The notes: generated by a model from the letters alone, not told the origin. A stretch of 64,000 bases of DNA from Eucalyptus grandis (GCF_016545825.1 NC_052613.1:7440001-7504000); one strand, 5' to 3'; positions 22,618-35,774 are shown, numbered from the stretch's first letter. Program-made: numbers and translations.

Positions 22618-23697
22618 TTTGAACCGTTTGAACACCCCAAAACTACCAAAATAAGGTTGAGAAAAACCTGTGAAGATGCGGGAAATTCCCGTTATGATAA
22701 AGACAGTTTATTTCCTTAAGAGAGAAGTAAAGGCCCTATCCGTCATTTTCCTTAATTTAAGTGGATACAATGAAATGACTACTAATCAAGAAAGCTGGCG
22801 ATTGTGTGATTATTGCGCTATCCATAAGAACCATCACATTGTTTATTATATTAATAGAGTCAAACATCGTACTTCGTCTCGTATGAGCAGCATACATGGC
22901 CGCTTTCACATGCTCCTTTTTTCTTTTGGTCATAATTAAATTAACCATATTAAAAAGTTCATTCTATTGATTGTTTTGGCCGACGTCACTCCATACGTTT
23001 GGTAAAATTAATTAGTGAGGATGCATGTAATTGAACGACACCCCCACTATCACAAAACCGGAAGTATTAGAGGATACGCCGGTATTTATATTATTTAAGC
23101 CATTAGAAAACTCTAAGGAAAGAAGAGATGGCAGGTGTCGGTACGTGTATATTTCGAAAGTGTTGAGCTTTGAAATGATCGAGCGTATAAAACGACAAAA
23201 AGATATAAGACATGAATCATCCAAAAAGTTGGAGGCTTTTTCACATTCTTTTCTGTCCTTTATTTTTATCTAAAAATGATGTTCGCACATGATGTCCTAA
23301 AAGAAACCGTCTGTTTTCTCTTCTTGTTATTTCATGTACTCCATCATTTTAAACTTTTGGAATATATCGGCACTTTATATAGCTTCTTTTTTTGTTATTT
23401 TCTGAGACTAAAAACACTACGGATAGGTGGTTAGTACGTGTCGCCTTCAGTGATTTATCTTCAACTGCCGGAACTGCCGGCCGTGCAGGGTTCCTTAGGT
23501 TTAAAAAAAAATACGGATATCAACATGGCCTTCAAAAGAACCCCACATGACGTGGCCAGAATTAGATGTTTTTCATGTAGAAAAGATATGAGAAGATTTC
23601 TTTACCGTGATATACGGTACCTGACAGGGACAGCTCATCAGATTCCACCAGGACAAAAGATTGAGGGTTTCTAGCTGTGATGTAATTTCTTGGTGAT
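22618..23697. other. intergenic, no gene recognised
   Basis: Short open frames only. None resembles a known family. Confidence 0.4.
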
Positions 23698-24165
23698 TTA
23701 GGTGGTGTTTGATAATATTTTTATTTTAAGGAATAATTTTTATTTATTTATATTCCTTACTATAGTTCCTAAGTAAAATAGCACATTTGATAATTACATA
23801 AAATTTTCTATTCCCGAAATAGAAAAAGAGCATAAATGCATTTGATACACTTACAAAATTTTTTGTGTTATAAAATGTTTTAATTTTTTATTATTTTTTA
23901 AAGATTTTTCTTTTCTTTTATCCTATCTTCTTCCTCCTCCTTTAGCCGGTGGCGGCAACTGGTGGCCGGTGGGCAGCAACTGGTGACCAACGGGTGGCGA
24001 CCGGTTAGAAGAGGTAGGAGAAGAAAAAAATTACTTATTCTAGAAATTATTATTAGGAACAAAAGATAACTTTTTTCTACTTATTGTTTATATTCTAAAT
24101 CTCCAGCTATTTTTATATTTCAAATAATAGAAAGATTAGTTCACATTACCAAATGGATTTATAAT
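23698..24165. mobile_element. MITE family A copy
   Basis: The left end reads 'ggtggtgtttgataatattt' and the right end is the inverted form '...cacattaccaaatgga'. Inside are 'ttctattcccgaaatagaaa', a GC-rich core with repeated GGTGG/CCGG words (23940-24010) and 'ttctagaaattatt'. The same interior words and ends occur at 29295-29910 and 56290-56447, so this is a repeated non-coding TIR element, probably hAT- or Mutator-like; the superfamily is not certain. Confidence 0.6.
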
Positions 24166-25840
24166 TGAGAGAAATAAAAACATTACCCAACGGAATTTAT
24201 TTATCGAGCAATTGCCCAAGGCCAATTACCATGGGATTGTATGTAATCTAGAGCTAGGGAAACATTTGAGCATGCTGGCGATTATACTCTCCGATCGGTT
24301 AATTTGCAATCAGCTCTCGTGTTCTTTATTATTTATTCTATAGTGATTTTGTCCTCCCACGTTGCTAAAATTGTAAGATCCGTTAGTTTTCGCATTAATC
24401 TTTACGACAAATTTCGCATTCTTCGTCACTGCTAAAATAAGATTGGACACGCCGTTGTTCGAAAAGGAAAGGGCAATCGGTAGATGCACTGTATTAAGGT
24501 TTACAAGGACCTCGAGGATATAAACTTGAATAGTGCTAAACCAAGTAGGACAAATGATGACTGCCCAATATCTTCTTCTTAGGCAAGTAAAATAGTTTCG
24601 TCCCATCACATATTACGACTCTTATCACATAGTTCTCGTTAATGACTAGTCCATTGAGTTAAGGTCACTTCCTCATTTTGATGATTCTACTCATCACTAA
24701 TTCATCTTCTTCATCGATTGGCCTGCTTATCAGTAAAGATCGGCCTGCTCATCAGTAAATTTGTACAGGCATCCGTTACTATTAATTTTCTATGCTAACC
24801 AACCTTGGAACATGTGACAACCTTGTCCATGAGAAACATAAACAAGCAAGTGACGTGACAGTTCAGTTGTCTTGGCCATCTTATATGAGCACATTGTCAC
24901 ATCAACGATTCTTTGTAAAAATTAATTAGAATGATTATATTGGAATTTTGTGTGAAGATTTAAGACTAAAAGGAAAAATCGGAAAATTTAGGACTGTGCT
25001 TACTTTCTTGCTATCCTAATACAATTTCTATTCAGCTTCTTCAGTTGCATTTCAAGTGGCAAAGGATTAGCGCAGAAGATATCTATTAATCAGCGCTGGT
25101 CTGTACAAATTTAGCTGGGCCTCAACAACGACGGGCCTCCAATTCCTGGATCACGGGAATGGGCAGGTAAACGGCTTTAGGGGACGGCTTCCCTCTTCTC
25201 ATCCTTAAAGACCTGAGGCACTTAGTTTTGGTTTTCCTAACAGGCGTCTTCCAGCTACTGCGAACTTCTAACTATAGTCAATTTTCATGGGATTTTTAAG
25301 TAAGATGTGACTGTTCGCTTTCTTTGTTACGTTGTCAATGAAATCTTAATGTCTGAGTGCTTAAGAACTAAGTAAGAGCTCCTTTTGCACATGGCTCCAA
25401 CTTTTATCATAGGAGGCTATAGTCGATATGAGTGTCCAATAAATCTTTTATCAAGAGTTAGGTCTTTCTGAAACTCATGTGGTTATGCAAAAAACTAGCA
25501 TTTTAGACTTATTTTAACGAACTAGATGAACAAATGGACGGTTTGTCCAAGAAATTGATGGGACTAAGGAATTGCAGCCTTTTTCGAAGAAAATGAAACC
25601 AGAAAAAGAAATTGATGGGATTCATTTTAACTACAGGCAACTGCCCGTTCCTCATTTTACTAAGTTCACCCAATAAGATTGACATGCCAAATTTTTCATG
25701 CATTAAAAGAGTAACCCACCTTGAGGATACACATATAAGCATATGCTTAAAAAATGAAACCAAAAAAAGGAACAAAAAGTAAAACAGTTTTTCAAGTTGA
25801 ATTTAGAATCGGATTAGAAAAATAAGCTACGTTCCAGAAC
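24166..25840. other. intergenic, no gene recognised
   Basis: No supported coding region, RNA gene or clear repeat. Minus-strand open frames here are short and unfamiliar. Confidence 0.35.
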
Positions 25841-26400
25841 CGATTATTGGATATACATGATAAGTTCCAGGTTCAAAAAGCTGATAGAGTAACTTGATCG
25901 CAAGCATCAAGCTCGAGTGGTCGTGGTGGTCGTGAATCCAAAGCTCGAGCTCGAATGGCCATGGCAATCGCAAGATTGAGACTTGGCAACCATGGCCATG
26001 GGTCGAGCTTGAGTAGCCATGGGCGAGGCTAGCCTCACCAGTCGCAAGAGAGGCTGCCTTTGCCCGTGGCCACAATGGCCTTGTCCAGTTCCAGGCAAGA
26101 GCTTTGCCACCCTCATAGACCACAGTAAAAAAAATAAGGAAGGAAAATAATTTTTTTTATAAAATTATTGAATTTTTTTAAATATTATTAAAATTATTAA
26201 CGTCGCACGAATATCTTATGTAAGGGTCAATGTCCACATTAGCGATTTTTAGTTAAAATTGATTGAATTGACTCAATTGGTTAAAAGAGAAAATGTTTAG
26301 AAAATCAATTGGCAAAATTGAAATGTTTATGACTGAATTAATAAAAATGTAATAGGTTTAGAACTTTTTAGACAATTTTCATCTAAAAACTTATCACTTC
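25841..26400. repeat. dispersed GC-core element, TIR family C copy
   Basis: A GC-rich core with repeated 'tggccatggc', 'caagag' and 'ctcgagct' words (25890-26120) is followed by poly-A and an AT-rich arm with 'gactcaattggttaaaag' and 'taggtttagaacttttt'. It matches the arrangement at 1940-2480 and 46075-47015. Confidence 0.55.
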
Positions 26401-29294
26401 TTTAACATTTTCTGCACGAGATATGTGGAAACTCACCATCGTATTTTGACCTCCCACATGAATGGGAATGAGATCCCCAGACCAAAACAACAAAACTACG
26501 TTGCCTAGCTTTTTTATTTTAGGAAATTGCGAGTGAAGATGATCTTAACTTAAGAACAAATCATAGCAAATAGTCCAATGCACATGCACTTCATTGAGAT
26601 GTGGATCGTGCAAGCCAATATACAAATCCGCCCAAAGAAAACCGAACACTAATCCCAATGTCCAAAGGCTCAACGGCCTCAATCCTCCATGTCGCGACCC
26701 TCCCGGTGTGGTCCGAGAAAGACGAGCTGAGAAATGATTAAGGAAACATCATATTAAAGCCTCCAGATGAGAAGAAAGGGAATAGGATAAAACCCAGCCC
26801 AACCCAACCCTTACTCAACCTATTTTTATAGATCCAGGCCCAACGAAGAAGCCGTGTAAAAATAAAGTGCCATACAAGAGTCTCCGGAGCGGATTAATGC
26901 CTGGAAATCACCGGGAGGGCGCAGCATAAGAGAAACAGAGTAGAAACACTTCATTGTTGAACGACCATCTGGAAACGACCTCAGATGGAAATTCTTAGCA
27001 TGGGCCATCATTGAGTAGGGGATTGCATTTAGAAGATGGAGCCGAATGTTCTCTAGAATGTCACTACTAACCCCCTCACCTCTCTCTCTTCAACTAGAGG
27101 ACACTCTCTCTCCTCTGTCTTATGCATCTTCCGAGAAAAAGAAGCCCGCTCTCTTTTTTTTTTTCAAAAAACACTCCCTCCCTCTCGCTCCCAAGAGTCT
27201 CGCCGTTCGCCTCTCGAGCTCAGACCCACAATCTCTAGCACGTTGCCTCCACCTCCATTGTCACCTTCAGGAGCCACTTTCTCTCCGTTGCTCCCAATAG
27301 CCCCCGCCAATGGCATCCCGAGCTCAGATTCAATGCCTCCGCCACGTCACCTTCGCCACCGCCACCGCCACCACCTCCACGAACCACTTCCTCTCTCTCT
27401 CTCTCTCTCTCTCACCCTAAAGCACCCCCGCCTATCTCATCCTGAGCTCATATCCTTTCCATCATCTCTACCCTTGGCTTTGTTGCGAGAGAAGGAATGC
27501 CGATGGAGTCCGTGTTGATCCGTTCTTACTCGTCCCCTCCGCTCGCAGAAGTGGGAGACCTTTGCGGCCTGAGATCGTTGTCGACCGCCGCGATGAGGAG
27601 GGCAGCGGCGCCGTCGCAGCGGTTGCCAAGTCGCCTTTGCCTCCGTGCTCCTTCTTAGTGTCCCTTTTGCCTTGCTTCCCAAGTTTGGAGGCAAAGCGTG
27701 AAGGAAAATGTCCAAACCATGCAAAGCACCGGCAAGAGGAGAAATCGGAGTCGCCTTCTCGCCACAACCCCTTGGGTGGCATCTCCTATTTACTAAAACT
27801 TCCTATTCACTAAATCAATCAATCTACAATTAGGATCAATCAACGATCACAATCTTCAATTGTATCTCCAACATAAAATGCTGGAGTTTATGGCAATTGA
27901 AATCTTGCTGCACATTAGACCCATCAAATGGATAGATTGGATCAGGTTGAAAAATGATCTGACCAATATCAATCCTTTTAACCCACGTTGACTCAATTCC
28001 ATAGAGTATAATTCTTATGGTTCAAACCCAATCTGACCCAGACCCAAACCCGCATTGCTCAAGAAATGAAGAATTGGAGTAGAAGTGGCTGAAATTGACA
28101 ACTGGAGGGTGCGCAATTCTTCACTTCTTCTACAATTATTGGATGATTGATTGCAAGTCATTCCATATGATTTGGTTGTGGACAACACCAATAGAGTGAT
28201 GATAGTTAGCATGTCCTGATCATGGGTAATGGATTGTGCTGATATCAAGTTCTAAAATGTGCTAGTCACTTGTTCATTTGATTAGAACGTTGATCACAAC
28301 AAAAATAGTCATTGACAAGGCTTAGAATTTGTAAAAGGAGCACCTGCGTCTTCTCTTATTTATGTAGACAAGGACATTAGGCCACATCATTAAAGCATTA
28401 GTGTTAACATACTAATTAAAAACTGGGCTTAAGATACCCTCTCATAAAGGGACGCTACATAGTCCTACAAAGAGTTGACTAATTATTACTCAAGAAAATG
28501 TTTCAAATGGTTCTAGTAACATGATGTCCATGTCACGCAACGCTTATGTGGATCCTACCACAATATTCTACAATTCCCTGTTTCGTGGTCAGTGAAATCT
28601 TCCATGCCAATGAACGACCGTCATGTATAGTTGCATTGCATATAAGAGCTTCGTTGATGATCCTAACATACACTAATGTTTATGTAAAATGTTAAGTATA
28701 TATGCCACCGGTTAGGATTAAACATAAGAATGATTTCGAATAGTCAATTTCAATGGTCCCTCAGATCTATAGGGGAAGCCATCCTCTATATAGCATCTAG
28801 CCCCTTGAACTGAAGCGATGTCACGCCCACCCTCGTGCATCCAAGGCTAAAGGAGACAAGTGGAAGCAAAAATTTTGGGCCACTTGAGGAAACGAAAAAA
28901 TGGTAAAGACCAATTCCATTTGGACTGTTGATTATGTGGGCTTCATAGCGAGACTTACATTTTGAGTGTTTCAAAAGATACGGGTTCACATGATCTATAT
29001 ACCGAGCAACAACATCCACAGGAAAACGGTAATACTCGTTTTTGTCCCATATTAAGCTATTTTATTTCCTAGACTAAAGGGTCTGCAATTTTCCCTCTTA
29101 ATTATGCTTAAGAAGAAAGCCATATAATCATTAGCTGTCAAAACTTTCCCTATTTAATTATGTTCAGATCAGTTTTCACTTATTGGATTAACCTCTCTAA
29201 TCCAATCAAAACATATTCATGGCAAGATTGAAAGTCTTGTGAGAACTTACGTTTCATGACTTGACTATGAGAAGTTATGTTGAACTAGAATCGA
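26401..29294. other. intergenic, with CT/CCG-rich low-complexity stretch at 27040-27800
   Basis: The stretch 27040-27480 is strongly CT-rich ('ctctctctct', 'ccgccaccgcc') with loose internal repetition of 'gcctccacctcc' and 'ccgagctcagatt', giving long open frames on both strands by composition. 27540-27790 is GC-rich and also open. I see no domain in either, so I do not call a gene. It could be an old gene promoter or leader fragment. Confidence 0.35.
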
Positions 29295-29910
29295 ACTTAA
29301 GGATTTGTTTAATAACATTTCCGTTTCGAAAAATAATTTCTTTTCAAAAATAGTCTTTTTCTATTTCTATTCCGGAACAATTTTCGAGTAAAAGAATGTG
29401 TTTGGTAACTATACAAAATTCATATTCTCGGAATAGAAAAAGAATACAAATGTGTTTGATACGACCTACAAATTTTTTTGTAATGTAGAATTTTTTAAAA
29501 TTTTGTAATAATTTTATTAGATTTTTCTTTTTTCCCTCTCTTCTTCTTCTTCTTGCTCCTACTCTAGCCGCGATGGTGATAGCCAGCGGTTGATAGCGGC
29601 AGGGCGTCCGACAACTAGCGACTAGTGATTGGCAATGGCAACATCTGACGGTGGGTGGTGGGCGGTGAGCGATGGGGCGCGGCCGGCCCGGCCGACGGCA
29701 AAATGCGAGGGATGGCGGACGGCGAAGCGGCAAGGAAGAAAAAGAAAAGAAAGAAAAAAGAGAAAATGACTTATTTCTAGAAATTATTCTTAAGAACAAA
29801 GATCTATTTCTACTTCTTATTTTTGTTTCAAACATATTCCCATGTTCTTTTTTTTTTTTATTCGGGAATAGAAAAATTAATTGATGTTATCAAATGAATT
29901 CCTATTCTTT
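29295..29910. mobile_element. MITE family A copy
   Basis: Left end 'ggatttgtttaataacattt', right end '...gatgttatcaaatgaatt', which are inverted partners. The interior carries 'ctatttctattccgg', a GC-rich core (29560-29720) and 'ttatttctagaaattattc'. Long open frames across the core on both strands have no known domain. Confidence 0.65.
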
Positions 29911-30080
29911 TTTTGTTTGGGGGATAAAATAATAGAAATTAAGAAAAATAAAAATGTTCCTATCTTTTTAAAGCTGACTAGAATCTTCGCCTACTGCTTC
30001 ATGTATCAATAGGGTTGGCTTCTCTCACATTGTGCAGATTGAGCTTTGAGAGGGATGTGCATCTAATCTCTCTCTCTTAA

Positions 30081-30083
<3 letters not shown>

Positions 30084-30131
<48 letters not shown>
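30084..30131. repeat. (CT)n microsatellite
   Basis: About 24 CT dinucleotides, with shorter CT tracts at 30337-30358. It lies upstream of the IPT pseudogene. Confidence 0.95.
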
Positions 30132-30132
<1 letters not shown>

Positions 30133-30410
30133 ACTCATCATGTCCAACAAATTCTCTCTATGAAGTTCTCTCCCTGTCAGAATACCCTTTCCAAGTTCAG
30201 ACATAGAAGATAAATACTAGTATTTGCTTTTGTGGTACTTCTCATAGAAGCAGACAATCCTAGCTTGGCATATACCTACAAAAACCCGCTTCCCACCACC
30301 CAATCTTCACTTCTCACCCTTCCATTTTCTTCTCTCATTCTCTCTCTCTCTCTCTCTCTGCATATCAACGAGGACGTACGGTCACTCTACAGTTTCGCCG
30401 CGTTTTTTTT

Positions 30411-30930
30411 ATGATAAAGGTATGTTTATGGTGGTCCAACAAAATCAGTGTCTCTCTTGATGCTTTTGCCCAGCAAGTACAGCCATTGCTAAATTTTCCA
30501 GGCCCGATCGACATGAATCCGTTCTATCGCCGGAAAGATAAGGTTGTATTCGTGATGGGCGCCACTGGCACTGGCAAGTCTCGGCTAGCCATCGACGTAG
30601 CCACCCATTTTTCAGGTGAGGTCATAAATTCCGACAAAATGCAAGTCTATAAGGGCCTTAACAGCGTCACCAACAAGGTCACCAAAGAGGAGTGCAGAGG
30701 TATTCCTCACCATTTATTAGATTTGTGGACCCTGATTCAGACTTCACGGCCACGGACTTCCGGGACCACACATCACTAGCCCTGCGATCCATCTCTAGGC
30801 GAGACAGGGTCCCAATAATCGCGGCCCGATCCAATTCCTTTATTGAAGCTCTTGTGGATGGTGATCCTGAATTTAGATCAAGGCTCGCGTTATCAACTCC
30901 TCTGCGATTGCTGTAAAGCGTCTCTGTTTC
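30411..30930 (+). pseudogene. adenylate isopentenyltransferase (IPT) pseudogene
   Basis: The intact family makes cytokinin precursors by transferring an isopentenyl group to ATP or ADP in plastids or cytosol and is about 320-340 residues, usually without introns. From the ATG at 30513 the reading 'KDKVVFVMGATGTGKSRLAI' shows the P-loop GATGTGKS, then 'INSDKMQVYKGL' and 'TNKVTKEECRGIPHHLL'. At 30719-30722 one base is missing relative to the family: the frame goes astray and stops at 30779, while the correct continuation 'FVDPDSDFTATDFRDH' appears one frame over and carries on to 'SNSFIEALVDGDPEFRSR'. The usual AGGSNS motif is AARSNS here. A second break follows near 30880, after which no IPT sequence (the C-terminal 200 residues) can be found. 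The upstream ATG at 30411 adds an N-terminus I do not recognise. Pseudogene status is strong; the subfamily is not assigned. Confidence 0.85.
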
Positions 30931-32739
30931 TCCTCGCTCCTGCATGTTGGAAGCCAGACGATCTTTGGAAGCTGCAGGAAGTAAAGCATCATCATACGAC
31001 GTGTTGTTCGTGTCGAACTCGAGGCGCATCATTGGGGTTGAGCTGCGTTTCTTATTCTGGGCCGAGAGCGTGGCCTGGTTCTCTGGGCCTGCTCTCCATG
31101 GTCCTGTCTCTCTTCAAAATAGCCTTTTCGGCTTGTCCCGGGTGAATCAGAATTATCTGAATAATATCGTTTCTCTGCTTTTACTCTGTGTTGAGGTTTT
31201 CCTCTTGCTAGTCATGGGGTTTGGCTTATGGATGGAAGCACTGAACATTTGCACTTTATAATTCAGGAGCACAAGAGCACGGACCCGGTAAATAATCTGT
31301 AGACCTCACGAACTAGTTAAGTCCAGACCTTTGCCATAGGGTTGGCGGGTTCCCGAATTGGGCGGATTCCCCTAGAACTAGAAATTGGACCAGCTAGACT
31401 TGTCGGTCCTGGCCTGTTCAGGGTTTTGGTAATTTTCCTTTCCTATTTAATAGAAAAGGAAATTTGAAAGGAAACAAAAACATATCAATTCAAGTATTTT
31501 GGCTCTGCGTTTGGAACTAGGAATCACATAGAATCAACTGATTTAATCCAATCAAGTCTAGTTCTCGAGTCAATTCACCCGTACTTTGCAACGCGTAGAT
31601 GGCTCTAACGTGGAGTGATTTGCAAATAGTCGGTGGAAAATGAACAAGTGTATGTCAATTTATAAGTTGGAGATCACTGGAGACCCTACTTAGTCGTGTG
31701 AATCCTAGAAATTAGCATTCAATGTTTCCAAGTATAACGATGAGAGGAGGATTTGACTATTGATGTCTAGACTTGTTTTTGCTTGTTCACTCACCTTGGC
31801 CTTTGCAAAAATGAAAATGATAAAATCTTCACAAAGCTCAAATGTTGACATGTAGATTCACAATTTTTTCTTTTTCACGATTCTATGAAATTTGACTATT
31901 GCTATTTAATCTCAACGAAAAAACAAATTCCAGTCCAAACAAACAGGCCCACCTTCGAACAAAAAAAAATTCAGTTCACCTCTTGAATTTATTTCAGTGA
32001 ACTTGATTTATCCTTTCAAGTTTAACTACGCGGCAAGTATTAGCTTGAAGCAAGCCAAAAAAATTTCATAAAAAAAATTGTTGCCCGGAATCTAAATGGA
32101 GATTGGTGAAAACACTAATATGCTCTTTTGTGCCAAAAATTGCGATGGACCATTCGCATTGTCTAATTTTGGTCAGCTGGCGAGCATCAAAATTCAAAAG
32201 GTCAATTTTGTCTGCTGATGACCTATTGGCCTCAATGAGCCAATCATATAAAAGTTAGGTATAATCTGTTTGGTTTTTCTCCACCATCAGCGATGATGCT
32301 AGCACTTCCTTCAAGAAAAAGCAATTACCTAAGCACTAAAGCTCGAGTCGACAACAAGAGAGTTCCATTTGGCCCCCACTCAAGAAAGAAAGAAGTCACA
32401 TTTGACACCAAACTGCACATGCAGTAAGGAAAAGGTGGGTGTGAAAAGGGTTAAAATAATTGTACTTTAATATTCATTTTGGGTGAAGAAAAAAAAAATA
32501 ATAAATAAAAATTGGCAGTTGGTAATGGATGGACAGTTGAAGCAGCACTTAGGTCCCATGACCATGAGGGCCACCCAACGTTGTTGTCTTGTACTTGTAA
32601 TGGGCGATTCTATCCAAGCTCAATCTCAGTGTTAAAAAAAAAAAAAAAAAAGTTTGATTTTTCTTTTTGGGTGTGTTTTCTATGGCATCTACCTACATGA
32701 CCAAAAGAGAGCCCACAAAAATCACCACTAATATTTAAA
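30931..32739. other. intergenic, no gene recognised
   Basis: An open frame of about 105 codons follows the IPT pseudogene (30944-31261) but has no family resemblance and no IPT motifs. At 31310-31440 'ggttggcgggttcccgaatt' and similar words belong to a dispersed low-copy repeat type. Otherwise featureless AT-rich DNA. Confidence 0.35.
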
Positions 32740-32744
32740 AGTGC

Positions 32745-33715
32745 TCCTATTTTGTCCTCATACACTAAATATTGAGATAAATATGGATTAAATCTCCATT
32801 TTTTTTCCTATCTAAACATGCTTTATATGGTCTAAAGAGCGCCCAAAGATGACCAAGATATTTCCAGATCAGGTGCCTCATTAGTTGGTGAGATTCACTT
32901 AGATGCTTAATAATCAAGTGATTGGAATAATTTTTATCGAAACTAAATGATTGAATCCGATAGTGTTAATAAATTTATTCGAGTTTCATAGCATATCATA
33001 CACATAAAATAAGAGGTAGATAAAAATACGCATTACCTTAGAATAAGATGAAAAGAATTGTATTTTTGCTTTGTAATCTTATATTTAGTGCACAATTCCA
33101 ACATGTCTAAATTAATTTTATACTATTTTCCGTATGCAATTTGTTGTCTTTTTTGGGTGCGTCTAATTCTTTTAAAAGACACCAACTCTAGAATGGATCC
33201 TAATTCTAGCCTGAATTAAATTTGGATTAAATCCTTTTTTTCCTATTTTGTCTCATACACTAAATATTGAAATAAATATGGATTAAACCCCTATCTTTTC
33301 CTGGCTAAATATGCTTTGTATAGTCTAAAAAGGGCCCAAAGATGAACAAGATTTTTCAGATCAGGTGCCTCATTGGTTGGTGAGATTCATTTAGATGCTT
33401 GATAATCCAGTGATTGAAATAATCGATATGGAAACTAAATGATAACTTTAAATGATTAAATTCAATAGTATTATTGAACTTATTAGAGTTTCAAAGCGTA
33501 TCACAAAACTTAAATAATAGATAGATAAGAATTGGCTTTGCCTTAGAATAGGACAGAAAAAATTCTATTTTCACTCAATAATCTTACATTCAATGTACAA
33601 TTCCAATGTATCTAAATTAATTTTACACTATTTTTTGTATTCAGTTGTTGTCTTTTTTGAGTCAGTCTAACTCTCTTTAAAAAAAATACTAATTTTAATT
33701 CTTGATTATGACCCA
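32745..33715 (+). repeat. tandem duplication, two diverged copies of about 490 bp
   Basis: Copy 1 starts near 32745 ('ttttgtcctcatacactaaa') and copy 2 near 33241 ('ttttgtctcatacactaaat'). Shared in order are 'taaatatggattaaa', 'gatcaggtgcctcatt', 'ggtgagattca', 'ttagatgctt' and 'tctaaattaattttaca'. Offset is about 495 bases. Divergence of roughly 10-20 percent by eye suggests an old event. No coding role. Confidence 0.8.
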
Positions 33716-33902
33716 ATTTTTTATTTTTTTTTGGTTTTGATAAAAAGCATAAACTTTATATGAGATCCTAATTTAAATATAAACATTTTCTTTTATCTCG
33801 TTAACAAAAATCTCAATCAATACTTAAATTTGGCCTTTCTCGAGTTTCCCTACAATGATGCCATTAGAGTGAGAGGTACATGTAGAATGACACATTGGAT
33901 CC

Positions 33903-34540
33903 TTAGGATCTATTTGGTAACCATCCCATCAGTGTCAAATTTTGATTTTTTGTTTCCAAGGGTAATTTTGGAATAGAATCATATTTGGTAAAATTTTTGT
34001 TTTCGGGAATAAATTTTATTTTTATTTTTTTTGTTCTTGGATGTAAATTTGGAACAAAATCAAGAATAAATAAAAAAATTATTCTTGTTCGTGGGAACAA
34101 ATCTAAGAATCAAGTCATTTTCTTCTTCTTCTTCCATTTTCTCTTCTTCTTCTTCATCTACCGCAATCCCCGCGGTTGCCGTGCATCGCCCACCGCCGCC
34201 GATCTCCGGCAACTGGTCCGGCGAGCTCGCCAAGCTAGGGCAAGGTCCAGCGAGTTCGTCGGAGGCAAGCCTAGCTACCAACCTAGCCACCAGCAAGGCT
34301 TTATCGATGAGGGTTGGCCTCGCTAAGGGCCAGCAACACTCCGGTGAGGTTGTTGGCCCTCGTCTGATGATCGGCCACTTAAAGAAGAAGAATAAGAGAA
34401 AGAAAAAGAAAAGGAAAAAATGAAAAAGTAATAAAATTATTTAAAAATTAAAAGAAAATGATTTGGAGTAAAAATTTTAAACACCGTATCAAACGCTTGA
34501 TTTATTTCAAAATTAGAAATTTTGAACAATTACCAAACAA
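33903..34540. mobile_element. MITE related to family A
   Basis: Left end 'ggatctatttggtaaccat', right end 'gaacaattaccaaacaattt', which are approximate inverted partners. Long TTC/GAA-rich tracts and a GC-rich core at 34160-34370 separate them. The interior differs from the copies at 23698 and 29295 apart from general structure, so this may be a separate subfamily. Confidence 0.45.
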
Positions 34541-34929
34541 TTTAAAATTCTTATAAATTATTCTAGGAACAGAATAAAAAATAATTATTTATGATCATAA
34601 ATTATTTTCGAAAATATAATTGTTAGGAAATGCATTCTTAGCATTATTATTGGTCGGAAACCTTGATGGAATCAATTTTGAATGCGGACTAATGAAACTC
34701 GGTACTTTTGTACGAGATAAAGCGAAAAAAAGTTGGGGCCACAATTAGATTCAAGCTCAAGTTTGTCGGTTTTTTTAGGAGAATTAGTAACTACAGCATG
34801 AGCGTAATTTTCAGGAATCAAAAAGGACCATTGAATTTTCAACCAAGAATTGAATTTTCTCCCCCTTTGGGTTTTTTGAAATTCTCATTAATTGCCCTCG
34901 TCTTGTCTTGTTGTGACTTGTAAGACAGC

Positions 34930-35774
34930 CCTTCGACTTCTTCGTACGACCACCTCTCTCTCTCTCTCTCTCTAGATAACGAAGCATTCCACTTCCTCCT
35001 TCTTCCTCCTGCAAGAAAATACCAACCCGGCATTGCGATCGCGCCGCGTCTGCTCCCGCCGGATTCGCCGCGTCGGGGCTCGGCTCTGGCGAAGTGGGGG
35101 CCTCTCCCGAGACCAACTCCGGCGGAAAGCGACGAGCTTTTCGCCTTCCCATTGCGGTTTGTCTGGTGGGTCGTGCTGGGTCGTCTTGTCGCCTTCCCTT
35201 TTTTCGATCCATTGGGACGTCAAATCGGCAAAGTTTCGATCTTTCTCTGTTGGGTTGTCTAGAAAGACGAGCCGGAGCTGCGCCCGAGTAGTGGGTGTGC
35301 TCGAGGGATCGTCTCGAGGAGCTATATGCCTATGCTGGTGGTTTCAATCGGTGCATTCGTTTGATTTTTTATACCGATTCTGTATTGTGTAATTATCGCC
35401 TCGGCCGTTTGATTATTCCCCAATTGATGTTAGGCATTGATATAAGGAGGCTTCTCAATCTCCAGGCTTTTTCGTGTTGTGGGTTATCTTGATAGTTGAG
35501 TATTGCATTGTGTTATTTCATTGAAAGGGTCGCATTTATCGGTTGTATCCAAACCGGGGAATGAGCAAGTTACTGTTTTTGATGGTTGATTTAGGTATCT
35601 ATTCCTCCAGGGAAAGAGGGTTTTGGCCCTGAGGGTGGAAAAGCTATCTCTTTTCCTTCAGGTTTCATGGAAATATGTGAGTGTAGCAACTTCTTGGTAA
35701 GCACTCAGGCAAAAGGGAGAATCGGTTTGGTTGAATTTGGGTAGTTTCATTCGCCGTGGTAGGGAAAGCCCAGA
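34930..35774 (+). promoter_or_regulatory. probable 5' leader of the POLAR-like gene
   Basis: A CT run at 34955-34973 is followed by about 800 bases without a good protein, up to the ATG at 35775. GC content is raised at 35030-35320, as in many plant leaders. Several short upstream open frames with ATG or near-ATG starts lie in it; if the leader is transcribed as one piece they could dampen translation. A leader intron is possible but I could not fix its ends. Confidence 0.4.

Noticed and set aside
27046..27813. Possible proline/serine-rich proteins on both strands
   Set aside because: CT- and CCG-rich low-complexity DNA, no ATG context or domain, frames open on both strands at once.
29344..29835. 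163-codon minus-strand open frame
   Set aside because: It spans a MITE family A copy, and its middle part is the GC-rich core. Related MITE copies have no matching frame.
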